Part shown: positions 13,633 to 25,311 of the stretch, in pieces
Layout of the letters: the number at the start of each line of letters is the position of its first letter
Position numbering within the stretch: position 1 is the stretch's first letter
Assembly (NCBI GenBank): GCA_032207245.1
Contig: CM063503.1
Span: forward strand, 59,382,817-59,446,816
DNA from: Pardosa pseudoannulata
Taxonomy: Eukaryota; Arthropoda; Arachnida; Araneae; Lycosidae
Length of the DNA: 64,000 nucleotides
Direction: 5' to 3'
Notes under the pieces: model-generated
The model's input: only the letters and a program-made list of their open reading frames with translations
What the model was told of the DNA's origin: nothing
Databases searched by the model: none
Made by a program: the position numbers and the translations under genes

Positions 13633-13736
13633 CGTGGAAAGCATCGCCACGATATTTCGCCAATTTTAGAAATCGTTGCCAACGTACTTACCAGCCAATC
13701 ACAGGCCGAATGGAATACCAGGTTCCAGTCGCCTGT
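13633..13736 (-). repeat. MULE terminal inverted repeat, right
   Basis: Pairs with 7488-7592 and ends GCCTGT at 13736. It is followed by the target duplication GTTTCAGAC at 13737-13745. Confidence 0.88.
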
Positions 13737-13745
13737 GTTTCAGAC

Positions 13746-13870
13746 CGGTGCATTTATGATGTTGTGATCACCGGATGCTAGTTCGCCAAACGTGGCAAAT
13801 ATTTGGCGCAGTTTGAGGCCGGGGCATTTATAATGTTGTGTTACCGAAACGCTAGTCGAACTTTAACAGA
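13746..13870 (+). repeat. Two direct repeats of a palindromic-tip motif
   Basis: The segment CCGGTGCATTTATGATGTTG at 13746 recurs in altered form (CCGGGGCATTTATAATGTTG) about 74 bp later, at 13819. Both continue into ACCGRATGCTAGT-like sequence. Similar tips in the other orientation occur at 6622-6660 and 7467-7478. Confidence 0.55.
13818..13856. repeat. Outer inverted repeat, right copy
   Basis: Reverse-complements imperfectly to 6622-6660. See the left copy. Confidence 0.6.
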
Positions 13871-16800
13871 GATCTGCAGGCCCCCTCAGAGAGAGAGCAA
13901 GGAAGAAGGAGTGGGGAGCTTAATTTCTTCTGCACCAGCTTTTACACCATTTCATTTTTCACCAAGACATACCAAGTTTGTTCACCAAGTTTGGCATATC
14001 CTCGACTGAGTGTGGTCCCATTGGCATAATGGCCTAAATAGCATTTTATATTCTATTTACACCTTGATTTATATTCAAAATAAACAAAATTCACCAGGAA
14101 GGAATTAGTTTTTTTTTTCAATTTTGTATTTTCTTACCTATTTTCTCCTTATTCTGTATTTTCTCCACCTATACGTGTGGTTGGACTAGACGCTCTGTCG
14201 GTCTCATCTTAACAATTATCATCATTATTCATTTCATTATCCCATTATACATTTCATTATCATTCTAATTATGCACATTTCATTGCCACCTTAATATAAA
14301 AAGTCTCATGGGCCTTTTGGTTTTAAGGTGTTAGATATCTTCGAAAATCTTAACATTTGTTTCCTTAGATTATCGAATGGTTTGTTAAACACATTTTATA
14401 AAAAAACTTCAAAAAACTTTAAAAAATTCATATCAAGGGGGCATTATATGAGATCTTCATTGGAATAGCCTGTATTTGATTCACTATAAACAAAAGTTCT
14501 ATTTCGAACAGGAATTTTCCTAAACCTTTAACAAGATTCTAACTTTTCAGAAATGAAGTTTTATTATATGAAGTTATACACTTTTTAAGTAAAATAGGTA
14601 GACCAAATGATAAAAGAAGAAATCCACTTACCCACAAAATAATTTGAAATTTATAAATTAGAAACTAATTATATCTAATAGAAGATTATTATTTTTTTAT
14701 TCTGTAAACATCAATTATATAATTACGAGGAATATTTTATTGCGGGATCAAGGTTTACTATCTTTAAATTTCAAATTTCTTAAGTTCTTTGTTATATTTA
14801 ATTTTAAAATGTGAAATATATACTACGTAAATGTGTGTATATACAGATTTCAGGTGAAAATTGAAGACAATACATGGAAGTTTTCACTATTCACAAATTA
14901 AGAATAGAACAAAAAAATTTTTAAATGAACATAAAAGTTATAGTCCAATAAACCAATCGAATAATATATTTACTGCAATAAATGTGATATTTGTTTCTTT
15001 TATAAATTTCGTGAATTTCCCCTCGGGTTGTAAAATGTTACTGACAAGCCTCTATTATGTTACCCCTCATAAATATAATAAAACTAATAATCAAATATTA
15101 AAATTTATAAAATAATTAAAATTATAGATGTAAAAGGGCACAAAATAAAAGTTTGAAATTTGACCATCAATGTTCAATGCTACTAAAAAAGCATACAAAA
15201 AAATGTACATCATAAATTCTTTAAATACTTCAAAATCTAACTTTAAGTGGATCCCCCTCCCCATTTCAACTTATATCATTAAGAGTTACACAACAATAAA
15301 TATGTAAAGGGCTTAAAACCGTAAATATCAGTATTCAAAATATTCAACATTTGATTGCACAATGAGAATGATTAATGTTGTTATATAAGTAAGAAGCCAC
15401 TAAAATCTACAAGGAAAATATATTGATTAAATACAAAACAACTGCTTGAAAGTTGGCACATATTTTTCGAAGCTATTTAAGTCATTTTCTTATTTTTAAA
15501 CTTTTGTTTTCGTATTTTAATTGATTTTTAAACATTTTTTTTTACTTTACGTCAAAATTTTACTTTTCATTACAATTCTGGTCTCCCTCGTCAAAAAAAT
15601 ATTTTGGTGCTTTCTGTACCTAAACTCTCTACTCTTTAGTTACTGTGTTAGGAACTCACGAATCCACCATCCTACCTCAATCTTTCATCTTTTAGTTGTT
15701 TTTATGCTCTGCTCGTTGTCAATTTCTCTGCTTACTGTAAGAAATCTCTGGATTAGAGGGCTAGGCAATCCAGTTGCCCTACCTTCCTGAAGGTCCTGAA
15801 AGTTGGCACAACCAACAGTATTCAATTAAAATGTGTTTCTACTACATATTAGCAAATTATTTTCATTTCTTTTCCACTATACATTTAGCATAATATAGAA
15901 ACACAATTGGATGTCGATTCTCATTTGAGTTAAATACAGTTCATATAAAACAATTACTTCAAATTATACGATGTTTCAATGATTTTGCTTTTAGCATTTT
16001 CACATAATAAAATTTTCTGTAACTTGACAAAATGCATTCACATTAAAAAAAAAAAAAACATACTCAGTGTTATCACAAATACATTAATAGACACTGCACA
16101 AAATTTTCAGCGAGATAAAAAAAAATAATGTACATAATTTTTAAAAGATCTTAGCGTATTTACCTTTAGAGTTCGAGTTTAAAGCAAACAGAATTATCAC
16201 TTCGGGTGGCAGACATGAAACAAGTAAAATATAAAAAGTATTTTTTTTAAAAAATAGCTTTTATTTAACAAGAAAAGTGATAAAAAATGCAATAAAAAAT
16301 AAAAATTTTGTTTCAGTTTTTAATTATGCTGTATGAAAATAGGTGGCGATACTTGTTTACAATATCTACAATTGAGATTCCAGCTTTTTACATTGACTAA
16401 ACTGAAAGAGAGTTAAGATAAAGGAGTCGAAGTCGGGATTTAAACGTAGCTGGACATTGAAATCCCAAGCGCTGTTCGCCAGTACCGACGTCCCGTGCGT
16501 CCGAACGCCCGGACCGATACACCGCATCAGTAAAGCCCCTGCCTGCTCCCCTGTGCCTTTACTGGAGGTAAAACAGATTTAACATATTCATGACGGTTAT
16601 TTAGGCCTCAGTTAGTAATTCAATATTTTGATTAAGGAATAACGCATAACTAAAGAGAATTGTAATAATTATGGTGTAAATATGAATATAAAACATAAAT
16701 AATTGCTGGTTATGTTATATGGTAATCAAGTATATCAATTTGTAAATAGTGTACAGAATAAATGTCTTAATCTAAATATAAGGTATCATATTTTTACTGT

Positions 16801-18521
16801 GTTTCCCCTTTGTAAATGAACACTGGTGTTAGTGTTGTAAGTACATTACAACAACTCTGTTTTTAAAACTGGAAATATATATAGCAAATTTATATTTTTT
16901 TGTACTTTTTAAAATTCATTGCTAAAATATTTAGAGTAGCTTTTACAAGTGGCGATATGTGTCAATTAATTAATTATATGTAACATATACACGCATATAT
17001 ACAGTCGATCAAAGTAAAAACTCGTACTTTTTCTTCTAAGCTAAAAATTTTCTTAAATATCAGACTTTGTTTTAAAACAAGAAAATATTTTAATAACACA
17101 AGAAACTACACGTTTCTGCACAATATCGCATAAGCAATATGAGGAATAAAAATCACCGTTACTTTAAATAATTAATTAGGTACTATAAAGCAGGGAGTAA
17201 TTTCGGGGCTTAAACTGAAGGGGCAAAAGTCGGATCAGAAAATTAAAATATGAATAAAACCTCAAAATTGGAGGGACAAAACAGCAAATTTGCCCTTCTC
17301 TTCAAATTTTTGGGGGAGCGTTTGACTCCCCCCCCCGGGATTTTCCCAAATTACGCCCGTGGGACCAGCATTATTCAGAGGAATGGCCTTTCATTGCCGG
17401 TGTAGGGCTTTCTCATGTGTTACTTCGAGAGCTTAGTTCTTAAAAGGGTGAACAACACACAATTTGGAACGCTGGGGATCATCTACGAGAGTCTGTTGAC
17501 TTTTAGAAGACCCCCTCGACACAGATGCACTCCTAAAAATCAACTTTATGGGGAAAAAAGGAAATGTATTAAATTAGGATATAATTTTTTAGCTAAATGA
17601 CACTCACATAATTGAGACACACGAGGAAACTTTAGGATGCTTCTCAAGAAGGCAAACAAAGATAAGAAATAATTGAATTAGGCATATTCCCACAATTTTA
17701 TACGATTTCATAGTTCTTGCAGGAATTATTCGCTAGCTTCCAACCAGCGAAATATGTTGTTAAATTTGGAACGTAGTGATTTAGTTCTGATTACTTGGTT
17801 GACCCCCATTCCTTCTCCTTGAGAGTTATGTTTAATTACGTTTTTCCTTCTTTAAAAAAATTAAAAAATAATAAAAATAAAAAAGATAAAGTAAGAGGAC
17901 AATGGAATCAGCAAAGTTCACATTACCATGACTACAGCAAATACAGTTGCTATTGTTCTATGTAAATGGAAATAGGCAAAGTTGAAAAAGGGCCATGGTC
18001 TGTAAACATACATTACAATGCTGTACAGTTTTATTTAATTTAAGGGAGATACTTACTTTTAGGAAATATTGACAAGTGATTCTGCCTGTCGTTGCCGAAT
18101 TCCAAAAAGATTACCATTCTTTTAAAATATTATTAAGAATTAGTGATTTAATGTAAGACGACAGGAGTGAAAGATTATATTTTGTGATCTCTTGTGTAGT
18201 TAAAGAATCAATGTTAAGAGAATGGAGCAGAACTGACCATCTGATTGCTCATTACATCCAGTTCATCTTCTGTGCATTCAAAAACTCTCGATGACACGAA
18301 AAATGACGGTCGATATCTGAACGCACTACGACAACGTTAATGTCAGATACCTAGAATTTACAACTGCTGCAAACGATAGCTACCTCGTCTACGTTCCCCT
18401 TTGCACCATCAACTTTTGCACTCTTTGTATCGCTCTTTTTATGGCAATGTGAGAAACACGAACTTCTAGATGCCTTCGTAAATCCAAGTGAGTATATATA
18501 TATAGGCATGCATATACACAC

Positions 18522-18603
<82 letters not shown>

Positions 18604-18984
18604 GAGATGAAGAGAGTGCATGAAATCAAACCAATGCAAAGAACTAAATGGCTAAGGTATAATTACAATGCGTCTCATCAACAGTACCAATAAACATCAT
18701 TAAACTGAAGGAATATGCATGAAATATATGATCTATACAGAAAAATATCTCGGTACTATAAAAGCGTTAAAAGAAATACAACAAAAACAGCAACATCTCA
18801 AGCCGCAATGCTAAGTAAGCATGCGTTAGGCAAGACCACAGTTAGTAAAGCTAACCAATAGTACTGCCATAGGATTTGAAAAATAAAACCAGGCATTTAA
18901 TAAAACGATAGTTTCAATCAACTTTCTGCAGGAAACATCTGCGAATGCTTTCTGTCAAATTTAAGAAATAAAATTGACTTCAAT
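13871..18984. other. AT-rich intergenic DNA, no gene seen
   Basis: About 5 kb without a supportable gene. GC-richer islands at about 16430-16560 and 17210-17370 look like old repeat fragments. The second contains the phrase ATTTTCCCAAATTACGCCCG after a C run. The frame at 15521-15790 is T-rich and the one at 14861-15115 is AT-rich, and neither shows family features. The stretch 18240-18485 is of mixed composition and its minus frame ends CHKKSDTKSAKVDGAKGN. It has no splice or start support. Confidence 0.55.
18523..18600. repeat. (TA)n microsatellite
   Basis: About 39 TA dinucleotides. The short frames on both strands here are translations of it. Confidence 0.95.
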
Positions 18985-19540
18985 CTATTCTTTTAAAAAG
19001 AGAAGCTTCGAAAAGATTCGATTCTTAAAAAAAACATTTTTTTAAAGGAAGACTCTATTTTACAGAATCGTCAATTCTTTCAAAGAAACAATGATTTTCT
19101 TTGTGAAATCTAGTATTTTAAAAAAAGAATTAATTCTATAAAAAATCGTTTCTTTATAATGAAAACACCACACACTTTTTAAAAGAAAATCAAATTTTTA
19201 AAAAAAGGTTGATATATTTTTTATAAAAATGTTTTTTTTTAATTTAAAAAAAAAAGAATTCGTTCTTTTAAAAAAGAATTAATTTTAAAACAATTAATTA
19301 TTTTAAAAAAAAGATTCGATGCTTTTAGAAAAAAAACTGATTTAAAAAATCAAAGAATCCATTCTTTTAAATTAAAAAAGAACCGATACTTTCAAAATAA
19401 ATGATTGTTTTTAAAAAGAATCGGTTATTTTAAAAAGAATCGATTATTTCAAAGAATCAATTCTTTGAAAATAATCGATTGTTTCGAAAGAAACGATTAT
19501 TTATATTAGATTGATCTATTCTTTTCCAAAACAATCAAAC

Positions 19541-19709
19541 GATGGCCGATGACCGAATAAATTGGGCGCTGGTCTTCAGTACAGGAGTTTGTGGAATCGA
19601 ATCCCACTGTGGCATGGGTGTTCGTAGCTCTTCGGAATCAGCTTTAAGAAGTAGGCCATGGACTCATTAACCATAGTGTAGCAAAAAGTAGATAGTAGCT
19701 CTCCAAACC
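19541..19709 (+). mobile_element. tRNA-derived SINE, copy 1 (diverged)
   Basis: It begins GATGGCCGATGACC and contains a degenerate box B (GAATCGAATCC), then GGCATGGGTGTTCGTAGC and TCGGAATC, ending TAGCTCTCCAAACC. It matches copy 2 along its whole length with scattered differences. It sits within the AATCGATT array. Confidence 0.75.
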
Positions 19710-20095
19710 AAAACAATCAATATTTTTGAAAATATCGGTTCTTTTAAAAGAATCGATAGTTTCAAAAGAATCGATTCTTTCAAAAGATTCGATTCTATGA
19801 GACTAGATGATTTTTTGAAAATTATTGATTATTTTGAAAGTATTGATTCTTTTAAAATAGAATCGATCATTACAAAAGAAGCGATTGTTTCAAAGAATCC
19901 ATTGTTTTAAAAAAGATCAATTCTTCTAAAAGGAATCGATTATTTCAAAATAATCGATTGCTAGAAAAGAATCGTTTCTTTAAAAAGGAATAGAAAGTTT
20001 ATATTAAAAGAATTGATTCTTTTCGAGGATAATCGATTCTTTTTCTGAGATAATCAATACTTTGACACAAAGTAGTGATTCTTTTCAAATGAGCC

Positions 20096-20264
20096 TAACG
20101 CTGGCCGATTGGTTAGGGCGCTAATCGTCGGTACCGGAGTTCGTGGGTTCGAATCCAACTTTGGCATGGGTGTTCGTAGCCGTTCGGAATCGGCTTTAAG
20201 CAGTAATTAATTCCCTTCTCATTAGCCCTCGTGTGCAAAACAGTAGACCGTAGCGCTCCAAACC
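20096..20264 (+). mobile_element. tRNA-derived SINE, copy 2
   Basis: A good pol III internal promoter is visible. Box A-like TGGCCGATTGG lies at 20102-20112 and a perfect box B GGTTCGAATCC at 20146-20156. The tRNA-like head is followed by a body shared with copy 1 (GGCATGGGTGTTCGTAGC, TCGGAATCGGCTTTAAG) and ends GCGCTCCAAACC. No poly-A tail or clear target duplication is seen against the A/T-rich satellite background. Confidence 0.8.
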
Positions 20265-20767
20265 GAGTCTTTTCAAATGATTGATTAAATATATTTAAAT
20301 AATCAATTCTTTTTTAAAAAAGTATTTTTTTCAAAGAATCGATACTTATAAAAACAAACTAATATTTTAAAGGAATCTATTGTTTCCAAAGAATCGATTC
20401 CCCACACAGCACATACGTTCGTATTTCGTCCCATTCTTGTTTCGTTCGTCCAAACTTCGTCCCACACTCGGAAGTGAAGTCCCATTATTGCCACTGACTA
20501 ACGTAAATTTAACCAACATGTTCAAAATTGGCAATTTAAGCAACGAAATCTGAACATAAAGCATAAGGTAATGTATGAACATAAATTCAGCGTTTTTTGG
20601 ACGAAATTCCTACCAAAATTGTACGTAGATTATACGTAAATTCTAAGAACATTTGCGCATGCGTTATTAAGAAAATCATTCCACTCCATTTTATTTAACT
20701 TATCGAACACATAATTTTGTCTTCAAATCTTTCTTTTAAGGAGTTAAGGTGAGTGAATTGGTTAATC

Positions 20768-21173
20768 ATGTTTTCTAAAAATGTATGTAAACAACAAGAA
20801 TCCCGTAATTTGAATAATGTTGTCAAATCACAAATAAATGTTATTATTGACATATCTCACAATTCAAACTTTCCTAATGTAAACATTACAGAATTTAATA
20901 ACTTTTGAAACTGTTCTCTTCACAATAAAATCTGATAATATATATAGTTTAAAAGATGGTAGCATAGATTTTATTTCAAATTTTGTTAAAGTACAAACTA
21001 AACATAACACAGAAACAGTATTTATAGGAAAGAAATTTTTAAATCTTTCTAATTTATATTTAAACTCCTGAAAATCATCATCATTATTAGATATTACAAG
21101 CTTAGAAATGAGTCCTGTGTTCTTATGGCCCTTGTGCTATATATTAAAAAAAGTGTACATTTTCAATTAGATA
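20768..21173 (+). pseudogene. Decayed ORF inside the TIR element
   Basis: A frame opens with MFSKNVCKQQESRNLNNVV and stops after 48 codons. The next frame then continues with FETVLFTIKSDNIYSLKDGS, VFIGKKFLNLSNLYLNS, an in-frame TGA, and SSSLLDITSLEMSPVFLW. The hydrophobic pattern (IxFxxKKFxxLxNLY...SSLLDI) reminds me of the C-terminal region of TNP2/CACTA-like transposon proteins of arthropods and cnidarians. That is recollection and not a search result. One frameshift and one stop mark it as dead. Confidence 0.45.
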
Positions 21174-21662
21174 ACAGTTATATTGTATTTCCATTTTAAT
21201 ACTCTCTAAAATTAATTAGTGTTTTCAAAATGTAGTAAAAAAGTAATTTGTTTTTCAAATTTTATCTTCAATAAAATTGGAAAAATATACATGTTAAAAA
21301 TACTGTGTTAGGTAAAAATCTTTTCTTTATTATCTTTTATAATAACCTAGAATTATTTCTAATTTAAAACTTAATGGCTTTAGTAAAACTGTTCACAATA
21401 ACTAAAAGCTTCTTTTTTGTTTCTTTTGTACCCCTTCAAAAAAATTGAGCTACTTATTTTTATAATTTAAATTAAAAAACTTTAACTGGTCATTTTAGAA
21501 TATTTTTAATTTAAAATTACAGTTTAATCTTAATCTTGTAAAGTTTACATAAACTCGAATATCAGCATTTTTCTTATTATTTAGATATAAATATATTTAT
21601 TATAACTCATAAAATTGCCTTTTGCCACTGGCATTCCAATTGTGTTTAAAATTAATTTTTAG

Positions 21663-22606
21663 TGAAATCTGAAATATATGAAACTCTTCAGGAAAAAAAA
21701 ACAGTGAATAAAGGTATACAATTTTTTCTATTACATTTAACTAAGACATTACATTTTACTGAAACATTAGGTATATGGTCAGTCTACAATTTCCATTGTG
21801 TAAATAATTATCTAGAATCTATAATAATACCTAATTTTTCAATTGCCACTGAATTTTTCTGTACTGATTTTTTATTGGTATTTTTTCTTCTCTAATTTGG
21901 AGATTTTTCGACATTTACCTTGACTTATGAATACATAAAAAAGGTTTAGCTATTCAATTCTATTATCATTTTTGATTTACTATCATGTAAGGCAGTCACA
22001 TTAAAAAAAAAAAAAAAAAAAAAACTAAAATGCTCAGTTCTTATGTTTTTATGAAGATTTCTTTCAAAGTGTAATAATAAGTAAATGCTTTATGTTATGT
22101 AGCAACATACAATGAGCAACATCAAATTTCAGCTAAGTATTTGGGTACGATTGCAGTTATAATTTAGATTTAATTGTTAATATTTCAAATATATTTATAT
22201 AATTTTTTATAAAATCAGTACTATTATATTATTTATGTCTATTAATTACAGAATCACTTCTTAATTTTTTTACTGTCTATGAGAACTTAAACAAAATGAA
22301 TATGGTTTCAACTAACCAAGCAGGTATAATTTGCACTATTTTACTATTAATTTTCAGATTAATTAAAAAAAAATAGTTCTTAAAATCTTTCTTAAAAACT
22401 TGTACTTAACTTTTTTTAACTTTTCTTAACTTTTTTAAACTTTTAATGGTTTTTAAAAGTTAAAATAATATAGTTCTTAAAATCTTTCTTTTTACTTGTA
22501 CTCTGAATTACTTATGCATTATTTATTCTTTCTATTTTTAATAGGAGCTCTTCATATTTTGAATAGCACCACTCCCAAGAAAAATTCTGATTTAACAATG
22601 TTGTAA
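21663..22606 (+). CDS. Three phase-compatible exons of an unknown small gene
   Basis: The exons are 21663-21713, 22252-22323 and 22545-22606. Each is preceded by an AG acceptor (TTTTTAG, ATTACAG, TTTTAATAG) and the first two are followed by GTATA donors. All joins are phase 1. The spliced product includes KSEIYETLQEKKTVNK, SLLNFFTVYENLNKMN and ALHILNSTTPKKNSDLTML, then a stop. I do not recognise it. Two further stop-ended stretches with acceptors of the same phase follow at 22903-22950 and 23033-23090 and could be alternative last exons. No upstream exon or start was identified. Chance agreement is possible in AT-rich DNA. Confidence 0.35.
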
Positions 22607-23764
22607 AATAACTCCAATTTTTTTTTTTAATTTTATCAGATGTGCTCAAATTTACTTTTATTATTTTTTTCATGTTTTTTTCATAATTCTCTGTACAAAT
22701 AACCAGTTATATGCACTAGTAAAATTTGAGAAAATTAATTTTATTACTTTAGTGGAGACAATTATGTAAAATGAATTTTTTTTTAAATAAAAACAGTATG
22801 CACATATTTAGGGAAGGAGAGAGAGATTTTTTTGGCTGTTGGACGTAATACTGTTATAAAATTTAAACCATGATTTTTATGGAACTTTTTTTTTTCTGCA
22901 GGTGCTGTGAGAACTGACCAATTATGGAAAGATACATCTAGCATTAACTAACTTTATTACAATATTTTTAAAAATAAAAATATTTAAAAACATAAACCTT
23001 CTCTTAATTCTTTTGACTTTTTTTATACAGATATGTGTGTATTGGTAGCTCAGATGATGACTTCTACTGATTTTCTGCAATGTCTATAGATCAATATGAA
23101 ATCACTTAAAACAAACAGTAGACTACATAAGTTTATATTTTGATTAAAACCATAAATGAAATTCTTTTAACAATTTAATGTTTTTCAACAAAGTCTAAAC
23201 AAGACTTTGTTGAAAATTTAGAATTGTAAAAGATGATTCTGAAAACTCAACTGGCATTTTTCATAGTGGAATATTTAAAGGAGTAGAAAATTTCAATGTA
23301 TGGATTCAAAACATATAATTTTAAATTATATTTATTCTAACTGAAAATGTATATACAATAAGAGGTGCATAAGAAACAAGATTTCTTTTAGAACTGGCTT
23401 CGATGACAAACATTAATATGTGCTTTTCAAACATTTATTCCTTACTAATATGAATTTGCTACCACATCCTACATTTTATCTGAAGATCAGTATTTATTAC
23501 TTAAAAAATATGGGAGAATTATGCTGATTAATTCCATTTTAAACAGCTCATAAAAGCATGCTATTTATTTGGAGTAATTTGTATAAAATTTATTTGCACA
23601 TTTTGTACAAATCTCTCATTTAATCTAAAAATAAACAATACTGTTATATATTAACATTCCTTGAAGAAATCTGTTCAAATATTACCATAGCATAGGGAAA
23701 ATGACTAGATTGCAGATTTATTTTCTATTTTTCATGAAGCAATATTTTGAGAAAGTAGAATTGA

Positions 23765-24141
<377 letters not shown>

Positions 24142-24427
24142 TATGGCAAATATTATCAGTGTTCTTCATACATCAAAGAAGCCTGAGATTTGAGAAAACA
24201 GTGATAGAAGTAAAATATATCCAAACAAACAAATTATATGTATGTATATCAGTTCTAAAATTTTTCTGATGAAAAAAAAGCATGCTCACAAAATATATTT
24301 TTTTTTCTATGCTGTGGCAGTCAAAAGAATTTATATGCAGCTAAAGTTTTATTTTTTGAAGCACTTTTTATCATAAAATCTAATTTCACATAATATACAT
24401 AAAATTTAAATGTATGGTGTGTACCAA

Positions 24428-25160
24428 AAGTCAGATTTTGTTTGTCCTAAAATCAACCAGGTTTTAGCTGTAGAATGTATAACTAGATTTTGTTCATTTG
24501 TCCTAAAGTTAAGCAAATTTTGTTATTAAATATACACTGAATCTCAGACATCCAGCAGCCCTAAAATATTTTATTCAGGATGAAATTTCTTCGGAAATAA
24601 ATTTACATGTTTCCTGGTTTTTGATAAAGTGTATGCAGAGTGTAAAACCTAATGCTTTTGTGGGAATAAATTATTTTTTCCAAATGGGAGCCATATTTTT
24701 AGTTTTACAGATTTTTATGTTAAACTTATATTTGATTTTTTTAAAGTGTGGTTTTTATTAAAAATAAAATTAAATAAAACTTTAGTTTATATAAAAAACA
24801 AAAAATCTCATGCATTTTCAGAAACCAGGAAACTTTCTAGATTATTTGCAAATAAATTGCATTCTCAATGGGATATTTAAGTGTTGCTGGGATACTTTGT
24901 ATATTTGATAACAAAATTTGGTTGATTTTAGGACAAATAAACAAAATCTTGATATACATTTGACAACCAAATCTTGTTAAATTTACGTAATTTGGACAAA
25001 ATTAGGATGTACGTTTTACATACAAATCTGGTTGATTTTACGTAATATGGATAAAAAAGCGATGTACACTTTACATCCAAATCTGGTTGATTCTCCGTGA
25101 TATGGATAAGATCACGATGTACATTTTACATCCAAATCTGGTTGATTTTAACGTATTTTG
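24428..25160. repeat. Foldback (long imperfect inverted repeat)
   Basis: The left arm, about 24428-24640, reads ...GATTTTGTTCATTTGTCCTA...CAAATTTTGTTATTAAATATAC...GTTTCCTGGTTT. It is the imperfect reverse complement of about 24800-25020. The arms are about 200 bp and the centre about 160 bp. The outer part of each arm is made of a unit that is tandemly repeated in the right arm. Confidence 0.75.
24913..25160 (+). repeat. 55-bp tandem repeat, about 4.5 copies
   Basis: Units start at 24913, 24968, 25023, 25078 and 25133 (partial). Each contains CAAATCTGGTTGATTTTACG, a GGAYAARAT segment and GATGTACATTTTACAT. The last full copies are most alike. The position near the right end of the 4.9-kb element suits a subterminal transposase-binding array. 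Confidence 0.88.
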
Positions 25161-25311
25161 TACGCACATTTAGAGCCATCCGATGTAATAAGAGGTGACA
25201 TCTGCACATAATATCTACGTAATCTGAATCAGTTTGGGACGTACTAGAGCCAAATAATTGGTCGAATGTACGCAACTTTCAACCTAATCGGGATGAAGTG
25301 TGCTGTGTGGG

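Larger units (their letters stand above)
7488..13736 (-). mobile_element. MULE (Mutator-like) DNA transposon with 9-bp TSD
   Basis: The left end ACAGGCGCCTGGAACCTGGT and the reverse-complemented right end ACAGGCGACTGGAACCTGGT begin about 105 bp of nearly identical terminal inverted repeat. A perfect 9-bp direct repeat GTTTCAGAC flanks the element at 7479-7487 and 13737-13745, the length expected for MULE insertion. The interior encodes a three-exon MULE transposase on the minus strand. The 6.25-kb length, intact ends and near-complete gene suggest fairly recent activity. Confidence 0.9.
18985..20400. repeat. AATCGATT palindromic satellite, left block
   Basis: Degenerate tandem units of roughly 16-19 bp centre on AATCGATT embedded in A-rich then T-rich arms, with AAAAGAATCGATTCTTTT as the ideal form. 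Unit length and sequence vary strongly, and many units are single-base variants of the core. Two tRNA-derived SINEs interrupt it. It continues at 25312 after a 4.9-kb insertion. Confidence 0.85.

Noticed and set aside
16430..16560. GC-richer segment as a tRNA or SINE
   Set aside because: A box B-like GTTTAAATCCC is present on the minus strand, but no convincing box A or cloverleaf could be drawn.
18351..18629. Minus frame ending KKSDTKSAKVDGAKGNVDEV as a coding exon
   Set aside because: The N-terminal half is microsatellite. No credible acceptor, start or homologue is recognised.
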